Source of the DNA: Methylorubrum salsuginis
GTDB lineage: Bacteria > Pseudomonadota > Alphaproteobacteria > Rhizobiales > Beijerinckiaceae
DNA: 64,000 nucleotides
Assembly: GCF_900114375.1 (NCBI RefSeq)
Contig: NZ_FOSV01000002.1
Coordinates: 186,001-250,000, forward strand
Reading direction: 5' to 3'
Below the pieces are notes generated by a model. The model was not told the DNA's origin and did no database searches. It saw only the letters and a program-made list of their open reading frames with translations. The position numbers and the translations under genes were made by a program. This document shows positions 57,258-64,000 of this stretch, piece after piece (the first letter of the stretch is position 1; each line of letters opens with the position of its first letter).

Positions 57258-59231
57258 TCAGCCGCGCGGCGCCAGGATGTGGCGCGGAGCGGTGTGGACC
57301 GGTGCTTCTCCGGCCGCGCAGGGAAGGGCGCCCACTCCGTCGTCGTTGACGACCACGAGGCGACGGTCGAGTCGCTCCGCGACGGCATGGGGTCGGTCCG
57401 CCTCGCCCGCGAACAGTGCGACGCCCCCCTCAGCCGGCCCGCGCCGGAGCCGTGCCACGAGCGCGTCCGTATCGGCGAAGGGGACCAGCGTCACCACCGG
57501 GGCGAAGGTGGAGGTCCGCACCAGCGCCGAGGTCTCCGCACAGCCGTCGAGCACGGTCGGGGAGAGACAGGCGAGTGCGCCGTCCCGTTGCGTCAGGGCG
57601 CGGCCGCCCGTGAGCAGGCGGGCGCCCGAGGTGCAGTCGGCGGCGATCAGGTCGAGCACGAAGGCGCGGTGCCGTTCCGACAGCAGCGGGCCGAGATCGG
57701 TCGCGGGATCGAAGGGATCGCCGGCCCTAAGCCGGGCCGCCTGCGCGGCGAGGGTTTTCGCGAGGTCGGCGCGAGCGGCCTCATGGACGTGGACGATGGT
57801 CTCGCTCAGAAAGTCCGAGGCGCGCCACGCGCCCGTCGTGTCGAGGAGGCGCGCGGCGGTGCGCTCCGGATCGGCGCCCGGAAGGACGAGGGCGGTGCTC
57901 TTGGGCCGCGTCGCCCAGAGGCTCGTCTCCGGATCCGCCGTGCCGTCCACGAGGCGCATGGCTTCGCGCCCGAGCAGATCGGCCTGCGCTTCGAGCCGCC
58001 GTAGGGTCTGCGCGTCGCCGGGCAGCAGCACCAGCGCTCCTTCGGGCAGGCCCGCTTCGCGAAACAGCCCGAGCAGGCGCGCGGCGGTCTCGCCCACCTG
58101 CCCGTCGACGCAGGCGATCACCGCGTTGCCCTGCGCGAGCCAGGCGGCAGAGCGGCACAGGTCGAGCAGGCCGCGGCTCCACGGGATGTGGGCCGCGACG
58201 AGACCGGCGGGGCGATGAAGCGTCCGGCATTCGCGCCCGCCCGCCACCTCGATCCGAGACGGCGCAAGCCCGGCGGCGAGCCCGGCCGCCCGCTCCACCA
58301 GGGCGATGGCGCGGGCGAGGTCGGGCCCGCCGGTGTTCCGCAGCGGGCGGCCGGTCTCCAGGCTCTCGCCGCGGGTGAGCGCGGCGCCGTCCCGCCGCAG
58401 GGCCTCGGCGCATCGGCGCAGAATCGCGGCGCGCTCCGCCGGATGCGTCCCGGCCCATTCCGCGAAGCCGCGCTTGGCGTCCTGCACGCCGCGCCGGATC
58501 TCGGTGTCGCGCGCGGGCACGAGGCGGGCGATGTCGGCTCCGGTGACCGGGCTGACGACGTGGAGCGGCTCCGGCGGCGCCTCGGGGCGCGAGACCGGAA
58601 GCGGCCGGACCGGCTCGGCCGCATCGTCCGCGGCGGCGCCGGCCAGGAGGCCGTCGATGAAGGAGCGGACCAGCGCGCGGGCGCTCGACCCGTCGCTGCC
58701 CACCGCGCCGTCGCCGATATGCGAGCGCAGCCATAGGCCGTCGATCATCGCGGCGATCATCGCGGCGTAGGCGGGCACGCAATCGGCGGCGACCATCCCC
58801 TTGAGACCGTGGCGGAGATTGGCCGTCATGCGGCGCTGATAGATGCGTTGGACGCGCTTGTAGCGCTCCGAATGGGTGAGCTGGCCCCAGAAGGCGAGCC
58901 AGACCGCACTGGTGCGGCTCTCGAACTGCTCGTCGGAGAGGGCGGCGTCGCTGACCGCGAACAGGCGCTCCCGGCGGGTTCCGGCCGCGCGCAGGCCCTC
59001 GGCGGTGGCACGGGTCAGGCTGCCGGCCATGAACCGGAGCGTCGCCTCCAAGAGTCCGTCCTTGTCGCCGAAGTAATGGGCGAACAGCCCGGTCGAGACC
59101 TTCGCCCGCCGGGCGATCTCGCTCAGCGAAGCGGCGCGGAAGCCGACATCGCCCAGGGTCTCGATCGTCGCCTGGATCAGGTGGCGGCGGCGCGCCTCCT
59201 CGAAGCTCTCGGCGGATGGCGCGGCGGTCAT
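57258..59231 (-). CDS. BetI-type TetR repressor fused to a degenerate aldehyde-dehydrogenase domain
   Basis: One uninterrupted 657-residue frame. Residues 1-200 are BetI-like: the helix-turn-helix ASLSEIARRAKVSTGLFAHY, then FGDKDGLLEATLRFM and AVWLAFWGQLTHSERYKRVQ. Residues 225-655 align to betaine-aldehyde dehydrogenase, e.g. ALVERAAGLAAGLAPSRIEV and LRAGDPFDPATDLGPLLSER. The catalytic Cys of GQVCTNG aligns with a Phe (about 474), the catalytic Glu of ELGG and the Asn of GAWNYP are gone, and the NAD-binding EIFGPV is STFAPV. It is thus a pseudo-enzyme. The ATG at 59231 is favoured because an operator lies just upstream. It is divergent from choX. Confidence 0.85.
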   Translation of the reverse strand: MTAAPSAESFEEARRRHLIQATIETLGDVGFRAASLSEIARRAKVSTGLFAHYFGDKDGLLEATLRFMAGSLTRATAEGLRAAGTRRERLFAVSDAALSDEQFESRTSAVWLAFWGQLTHSERYKRVQRIYQRRMTANLRHGLKGMVAADCVPAYAAMIAAMIDGLWLRSHIGDGAVGSDGSSARALVRSFIDGLLAGAAADDAAEPVRPLPVSRPEAPPEPLHVVSPVTGADIARLVPARDTEIRRGVQDAKRGFAEWAGTHPAERAAILRRCAEALRRDGAALTRGESLETGRPLRNTGGPDLARAIALVERAAGLAAGLAPSRIEVAGGRECRTLHRPAGLVAAHIPWSRGLLDLCRSAAWLAQGNAVIACVDGQVGETAARLLGLFREAGLPEGALVLLPGDAQTLRRLEAQADLLGREAMRLVDGTADPETSLWATRPKSTALVLPGADPERTAARLLDTTGAWRASDFLSETIVHVHEAARADLAKTLAAQAARLRAGDPFDPATDLGPLLSERHRAFVLDLIAADCTSGARLLTGGRALTQRDGALACLSPTVLDGCAETSALVRTSTFAPVVTLVPFADTDALVARLRRGPAEGGVALFAGEADRPHAVAERLDRRLVVVNDDGVGALPCAAGEAPVHTAPRHILAPRG

Positions 59232-59251
59232 CGTCGTCTCCGGGTCTGTGG

Positions 59252-59267
59252 TTGAATGCTCGTTCAA
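59252..59267. promoter_or_regulatory. BetI-type operator 1
   Basis: TTGAATGCTCGTTCAA, 21 bp upstream of the regulator start. Near-perfect palindrome and, read on the same strand, differs from operator 2 (59428) at only its two central bases. Confidence 0.65.
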
Positions 59268-59427
59268 ATGCATGGCGCTGGCAAGAGCCGAGCCATCCCT
59301 GTCCCGCCTGTCGCAGCGCCGAAACGACCCGTCGCGGATGCCGCAATGCAGCATATAACGGCACATTGCCTCCTGATCGACGGCGTCTGTTGAAATTTTT
59401 TGCGTGACACCCGAACGTAAATTGGTA

Positions 59428-59443
59428 TTGAACGGTCATTCAA
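59428..59443. promoter_or_regulatory. BetI-type operator 2
   Basis: TTGAACGGTCATTCAA, whose complement TTGAATGACCGTTCAA matches operator 1 at 14 of 16 positions. It is 43 bp upstream of choX. Together the sites flank the divergent promoter region. Confidence 0.65.
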
Positions 59444-59485
59444 GAGATGTCCCGCCCGAATCGGGTCAATCCACGGAAGGCTCGC

Positions 59486-60430
59486 ATGACACGCTTCCCT
59501 GCCCGCGCCCTCTGTACCGGTCTTGCTCTCGCCGCCGTCGCGACGGCCGCCGCCGCCGACCCGGCCGCCTGCCGCAACGTCCGCTTCTCCGACGTGGGCT
59601 GGACCGACATCTCGGCGACGACCGCCCTCGCCTCGGGCCTTCTGGAGAGTCTGGGTTACGCGCCGAAGACCCAGATCCTGTCGGTGCCGGTGACCTATGC
59701 CTCGATGGGCTCGAAGAACATCGACGCCTTCCTCGGCAACTGGATGCCGACCATGGAGGCGGACCGGAAGCCCTATCTCGATCAGGGCAAGGTCGAGGTG
59801 CTCGGGCCCAACCTGACGGGGGCGAAGTACAGCCTCGCGGTACCGGACTATCTCTACGACCAGGGCCTGCAGAGCTTTGCCGACATCGCCAAGTTCCGCC
59901 GCCAGCTCAAGGGCAAGATCTACGGCATCGAGCCCGGCAACGACGGCAACCGGACGATCCTCGGCATCATCAAGGACAACACCTACGGCCTGGGCAACTT
60001 CGACATCGTCGAATCGAGCGAGCAGGGCATGCTGGCCCAGGTCGAACGGGCGATCCAGCGCAAGGAACCGGTTCTGTTCCTCGGCTGGGAGCCGCACCCG
60101 ATGAACACCAAGTTCAAGATCAAATATCTCGCCGGTGGCGACGACACCTTCGGTCCGAATTTCGGCGGGGCCGAGATCTTCACCAATCTCCGCGCCGGCT
60201 ACGCCGCGGAATGCCCCAATCTCGGACGGTTCTTCAAGAACCTCACCTTCGACCTGAAAACCGAGAACGTGGTGATGGGCAAGATCCTGTTCGACGGGAT
60301 GCTGCCCGAGAAGGCCGCCGTGGCGTGGCTGAAGGACAATCCCGAGGTCTGGGCGCGCTGGCTCGACGGCGTCGAGACCTTCGACGGCAAGCCGGCCCTG
60401 CCTGCGGCGCAGGCCGCCCTGAAGCGCTGA
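59486..60430 (+). CDS. choX: Choline/glycine-betaine ABC transporter, substrate-binding protein
   Basis: A 314-residue periplasmic protein of the ChoX/ProX-like family. Signal peptide (ALCTGLALAAVATAAAADPA), then RFSDVGWTDISATTALASGL and YASMGSKNIDAFLGNWMPTM. The aromatic residues in these segments are typical of the choline cage. GGAAGG lies 7 bp before the ATG at 59486. First gene of choXWV. Confidence 0.9.
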   Translation: MTRFPARALCTGLALAAVATAAAADPAACRNVRFSDVGWTDISATTALASGLLESLGYAPKTQILSVPVTYASMGSKNIDAFLGNWMPTMEADRKPYLDQGKVEVLGPNLTGAKYSLAVPDYLYDQGLQSFADIAKFRRQLKGKIYGIEPGNDGNRTILGIIKDNTYGLGNFDIVESSEQGMLAQVERAIQRKEPVLFLGWEPHPMNTKFKIKYLAGGDDTFGPNFGGAEIFTNLRAGYAAECPNLGRFFKNLTFDLKTENVVMGKILFDGMLPEKAAVAWLKDNPEVWARWLDGVETFDGKPALPAAQAALKR

Positions 60431-60473
60431 ACGCCCGGCAATCCATCCACGCATCCGAGACGCGGAGCGGCCT

Positions 60474-61331
60474 ATGTACGACTGGCTCGTCGATCACAAG
60501 CTCTCCCTCGGGATCTGGCTCAAGGCCCTGGTCGACTTCCTGAACCTGCACGCGCAGGCTCTGTTCGACTTCATCTCCGTCGTGCTCAGCGCGACGGTGG
60601 ACGGGCTGACCCAAGCGCTCCAGGCGGTGCCGCCGCTCGGCCTGATCGGGGCCTTCGCGGCGGCCGCCTACTGGCTTCACCGGTCGCTCGCGCTCGCGCT
60701 GTTCATCGTTCTGTCGCTGCTGCTGGTGGTCAATCTCGGCTACTGGGAGGCGACGATGGAGACGCTCTCCCTCGTCCTGTGGTCCACGCTCACCTGCGTG
60801 CTGATCGGGGTGCCGGTCGGCATCGCGGCGGCGCATCGCCCGATGTTCTACGCGGCGATCCGGCCGATCCTGGACCTGATGCAGACGATCCCGACCTTCG
60901 TCTACCTGATCCCGACGCTTGTCCTGTTCGGGCTGGGCACCGTGCCGGGCATCATCTCGACGGTGATCTTCGCGCTGCCCGCGCCGATCCGCCTGACGCA
61001 GCTCGGCATCGCCTCGGTGCCCGTGAGCCTGCGCGAGGCCGCGCTCGCCTACGGCGCGACCCGGATGCAGATGCTGTTCAAGGTCGAGCTGCCGCACGCC
61101 CTGCCGACGATCCTGGCCGGCGTCACCCAATGCATCATGCTCAGCCTGTCGATGGTGGTGATCGCCGCCCTCGTCGGCGCCGACGGCCTCGGCAAACCGG
61201 TGGTGCGCGCCCTCAACACGGTCAACATTGCGATGGGCTTCGAGGCGGGCCTCTCCATCGTGGTGCTCGCGATCATCCTCGATCGCGTGTGCAAGCGGCC
61301 CGCGCCCCGTGCCCGAAAGGCTGCCCGATGA
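60474..61331 (+). CDS. choW: Choline ABC transporter permease
   Basis: A 285-residue permease with six or more transmembrane helices and the EAA-like loop LREAALAYGATRMQMLFKVE LPHALPTIL-type segment after residue 180. It matches ProW/ChoW permeases. Starts 43 bp after choX. The ATGA overlap with the next gene shows an operon. Confidence 0.92.
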   Translation: MYDWLVDHKLSLGIWLKALVDFLNLHAQALFDFISVVLSATVDGLTQALQAVPPLGLIGAFAAAAYWLHRSLALALFIVLSLLLVVNLGYWEATMETLSLVLWSTLTCVLIGVPVGIAAAHRPMFYAAIRPILDLMQTIPTFVYLIPTLVLFGLGTVPGIISTVIFALPAPIRLTQLGIASVPVSLREAALAYGATRMQMLFKVELPHALPTILAGVTQCIMLSLSMVVIAALVGADGLGKPVVRALNTVNIAMGFEAGLSIVVLAIILDRVCKRPAPRARKAAR

Positions 61332-62566
61332 CGGTCGCGCCCATGAAAGCCTTCGACGACGCCTTCGTCCTCGACGCCGCCACGCCGCTGGTTTCCGCCG
61401 AGCACGCCGGCAACGCGGTCGAGCTGCGGGACGTGGACATCGTCTTCGGCCGCAACATCGCCAAGGCGCTGGCCCTCTCCGACCGGGGCGAGGGCCGCGA
61501 GCGCATCCGCGAGCAGGTCGGCGCCCTGATGGGCACCTTCAAGGTCAACCTCGACATCCGCCGCGGCGAGATCTGCGTGCTGATGGGCCTGTCGGGCTCG
61601 GGCAAGTCGACGGTCCTGCGGGCGATCAACGGGCTCAACCCCGTCGCCCGCGGCCGCGTCCTCGTGCATCACCGCGGCGAGCCCGTGGACGTCACCGCCT
61701 GCAAGGCCGCGACGTTGCGCGACATCCGGCTCAACACCGTCTCGATGGTGTTCCAGCAGTTCGGCCTGCTGCCCTGGCGCAGCGTGCGCGACAATGTCGG
61801 CTTCGGGCTCGAATTGCGGGGCATGGGGGCCGCGGAACGCACCCGCATCGTCGACGAGAAGCTCGCCATGGTCGGGTTGTCGGGCTGGGCCGACAAGACG
61901 GTGCAGGAACTCTCCGGCGGCATGCAGCAGCGGGTCGGCCTCGCCCGCGCCTTCGCCACCGATGCCGACATCCTGCTGATGGACGAGCCGTTCTCGGCCC
62001 TCGATCCGCTGATCCGCGACAAGCTTCAGGACGACCTGCTCGACCTGCAGAGGAAGCTGCACAAGACCATCGTCTTCGTCAGCCACGACCTGTCCGAGGC
62101 ACTCAAGATCGGCAACCGCATCGCCATCATGGAGGGCGGCCACGTCGTCCAGTTCGGCACCGCCGCCGACATCCTGCTGCGGCCGGCGAACGATTACGTC
62201 GCCGAGTTCGTCAAGCACATGAATCCGCTCGACGTGCTGACCGCGGAAGCGGTGATGCGCGCACATCGCGACCTCCCGCGCGAGGGCGACGCGGTCGTGC
62301 TCGACGCCGCGTCCGGCCTGCTCCTGATGCTCGATGCCTGTGGCCGGCCGGAGGCGGCGCAGATCGCCGGACGGCCGGTACCGCTCACCCGCGACGGTGG
62401 GGCCGAGGGGCTCGTCGTCGCCCCGTCCGATCTGCCGCTCAAGGCAGTGATCGACCTGCGCGACCGCACCCGCCATCCGCTCGTGTTCGTGAGCGAGAGC
62501 GGCCGGCTCGCAGGCGTTTGCGACCATGGCGAGATCTACCGGGCGCTGCTCCAGAAAAACGCCTGA
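61328..62566 (+). CDS. choV: Choline ABC transporter ATP-binding protein
   Basis: A 412-residue ATPase of the ProV/ChoV type. Walker A is [17 protein letters not shown], the Q-loop region is [16 protein letters not shown], the signature [16 protein letters not shown], Walker [17 protein letters not shown]. The C-terminal part after about residue 290 holds a CBS-like regulatory segment ([20 protein letters not shown]). Starts inside the choW stop codon. Confidence 0.93.
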   Translation: MTVAPMKAFDDAFVLDAATPLVSAEHAGNAVELRDVDIVFGRNIAKALALSDRGEGRERIREQVGALMGTFKVNLDIRRGEICVLMGLSGSGKSTVLRAINGLNPVARGRVLVHHRGEPVDVTACKAATLRDIRLNTVSMVFQQFGLLPWRSVRDNVGFGLELRGMGAAERTRIVDEKLAMVGLSGWADKTVQELSGGMQQRVGLARAFATDADILLMDEPFSALDPLIRDKLQDDLLDLQRKLHKTIVFVSHDLSEALKIGNRIAIMEGGHVVQFGTAADILLRPANDYVAEFVKHMNPLDVLTAEAVMRAHRDLPREGDAVVLDAASGLLLMLDACGRPEAAQIAGRPVPLTRDGGAEGLVVAPSDLPLKAVIDLRDRTRHPLVFVSESGRLAGVCDHGEIYRALLQKNA

Positions 62567-62621
62567 CGCGCCGCCCCGGCCGGCCCCTTCCGCTCAACCC
62601 CGCGATGCCAGGACCCTGGCC

Positions 62622-64000
62622 ATGAATCTGAACCAGCCCCTCCGCCCCCATATCAGCGGCGCCCCCGCCCGCGACGACGGGCGCCGCACCTTCACCTCGG
62701 TCAACCCCGCCGACGGCACGGTGTTGGCCGAGATCGAGCACGCGACCCGCGCCGACGTCGAGGCGGCGGTGGCCAGCGCGGCCGAGGGGCAGGCCGTGTG
62801 GGCGCGCGTCCCGGCCCGCGAGCGCAGCCGGGTGCTGCACCGGGCGGTCGCGCTCCTGCGCGAACGCAACGACGCGCTGGCGCGTCTCGAAACCCTCGAC
62901 ACCGGCAAGCCGATTTCCGAGACCCGCAGCGTCGACATCGCCACCGGCGCCGACGTGCTCGAATATTATGCCGGATTGGCCCCGGCCCTGGAGGGACGGC
63001 AGATTCCGCTGCGGGAGACCGCCTTCGTCTACACGCGGCGCGAGCCGCTCGGCATCGTCGCCGGCATCGGGGCCTGGAACTATCCGATCCAGATCGCGCT
63101 CTGGAAGTCGGCGCCGGCGCTGGCGGCCGGCAACGCGATGATCTTCAAGCCGAGCGAGGTGACCCCGCTCACCGCCTTCGCGCTCGCCGAGATCTACAGG
63201 GAGGCGGGCCTGCCCGACGGGGTGTTCAACGTGCTCGCCGGCCTCGGTCCGGAAGTCGGCACATGGCTGACGGGCCACCCGAACATCGCAAAAATCTCGT
63301 TCACCGGCGGCACCGCCACGGGCGCGCGGATCATGGCCGGGGCCGCCGCGGCGCCCCTGCGCGAGGTGACGCTCGAACTCGGCGGAAAGTCGCCCCTCAT
63401 CGTGCTCGACGACGCCGATCTGGAGCGGGCCGCCGACATCGCGGTGGCCGCGAACTTCTTCAGTTCGGGCCAGGTCTGCACCAACGGCACGCGGGTCTTC
63501 GTCCCGGCCGGCCTCAAGGCCGCCTTCGAGGAGCGGGTGCTCGCCCGTGTCGCCCGCATCCGCGTCGGCGACCCGCTCGACGAGGCCACGAATTTCGGGC
63601 CGCTGGCGAGCTTTTCCCATCGCGACAAGGTTCTCGGCTTCATCCGCGCCGGTCTCGCGGAGGGCGCGCGCCTGCTCGCCGGCGGCGAAGCGCCCGGCGG
63701 AGCACTGGCCAGGGGCGCCTACGTCGCGCCCACCGTCTTCACCGATTGCACCGACGCCATGACGATCGTGCGTGAGGAAATCTTCGGGCCGGTGATGAGC
63801 ATCCTGGCCTACGAGCGCGAGGACGAGGTCCTCGCCCGCGCCAACGCCACCGAATACGGCCTCGCCGCGGGCGTGGTGACGACGCGGCTGGAGCGTGCCC
63901 ACCGCCTCGTCCACGGGCTCCAGGCCGGCATCTGCTGGATCAACACTTGGGGCGAGTCGCCCCCCGAAATGCCGGTCGGCGGATACAAGCAATCGGGGAT
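62622..64000 (+). CDS. betB: Betaine-aldehyde dehydrogenase, 5' part
   Basis: The frame starts at ATG 62622 and is still open at the window end, so the last 30 or so residues are missing. It is a full ALDH with active-site Cys in [13 protein letters not shown], catalytic Glu in [11 protein letters not shown], Asn in [13 protein letters not shown] and the [11 protein letters not shown] motif. BetB oxidises betaine aldehyde to glycine betaine. It follows choV by 55 bp and is the active relative of the degenerate domain of the regulator. betA may follow beyond the window. Confidence 0.95.
   Translation, partial: MNLNQPLRPHISGAPARDDGRRTFTSVNPADGTVLAEIEHATRADVEAAVASAAEGQAVWARVPARERSRVLHRAVALLRERNDALARLETLDTGKPISETRSVDIATGADVLEYYAGLAPALEGRQIPLRETAFVYTRREPLGIVAGIGAWNYPIQIALWKSAPALAAGNAMIFKPSEVTPLTAFALAEIYREAGLPDGVFNVLAGLGPEVGTWLTGHPNIAKISFTGGTATGARIMAGAAAAPLREVTLELGGKSPLIVLDDADLERAADIAVAANFFSSGQVCTNGTRVFVPAGLKAAFEERVLARVARIRVGDPLDEATNFGPLASFSHRDKVLGFIRAGLAEGARLLAGGEAPGGALARGAYVAPTVFTDCTDAMTIVREEIFGPVMSILAYEREDEVLARANATEYGLAAGVVTTRLERAHRLVHGLQAGICWINTWGESPPEMPVGGYKQSG

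Noticed and set aside
57258..59231. Two adjacent genes (TetR and ALDH) instead of a fusion
   Set aside because: There is no stop codon, no start with a ribosome-binding site at the domain border, and the linker (about residues 200-225) is in frame. A sequencing error cannot be fully excluded.

Overview
The window is GC-rich chromosomal DNA from an alphaproteobacterium, most likely Methylobacterium/Methylorubrum (M. extorquens group). Evidence: CtrA next to fliI/fliJ, RcdA, a CtrA-type box (TTAA-N7-TTAA), GANTC sites before ctrA, an EcfG-type stress promoter before csbD, a PanE2-like reductase paired with an acyl/oxalyl-CoA synthetase, and DUF1465/DUF1491/DUF2336 families. The genus is inferred from protein content; no rRNA or tRNA gene was recognised.

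Layout. 1-7.7 kb: 3' end of recO, parC, a four-gene molybdoenzyme-maturation operon (split XdhC, molybdopterin-binding protein, MobA-like transferase), a periplasmic amino-acid binding protein, infA and a DUF2256 protein. 8-12.7 kb: secreted catalase-like peroxidase, PLP-dependent D-cysteine desulfhydrase, MsbA-type exporter, rpmE. 12.8-14.1 kb: rcdA, then an 800-bp intergenic region with a strong minus-strand terminator, stem-loops and a perfect CtrA box (candidate small RNA). 14.1-17.8 kb: rpmH-rnpA-yidC-engB-DUF423. 17.8-26.2 kb: accessory genes (CMD protein, AtoE transporter, phosphatase, secreted protein, DUF1778/GNAT toxin-antitoxin pair, clpB, MOSC protein) lying between engB and argB, which are commonly neighbours in related genomes. 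26.4-34.9 kb: argB, HAD nucleotidase, zincin, recA, alaS, WYL regulator, GST. 35-42.9 kb: porin, DUF1491, DUF2336, xth, ceramidase-like protein, kpsT/kpsE-like export genes, glycine-zipper protein. 43-50 kb: flhA, a 46-aa CxxC protein, a flippase-like membrane protein, fliJ, fliI and ctrA. 50-54 kb: putative oxalate/acyl-CoA locus. 54-57 kb: stress proteins, a 13-bp tandem repeat, creatininase family, TorF-type porin. 57.2-64 kb: choline/betaine locus: a regulator divergent from choXWV and betB.

Most unusual item: the choline regulator is one 657-residue frame joining a BetI-type TetR repressor to an aldehyde-dehydrogenase fold that has lost the catalytic Cys, Glu and Asn. Two near-identical 16-bp operators lie in its divergent promoter region. 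This suggests a pseudo-enzyme sensor domain on a repressor that controls uptake and oxidation of choline.

The intergenic spaces carry several palindromic repeat families: three 79-81-bp elements, a roughly 115-130-bp family with three copies, a 122-bp element and a G/C-hairpin element, mostly at gene ends.
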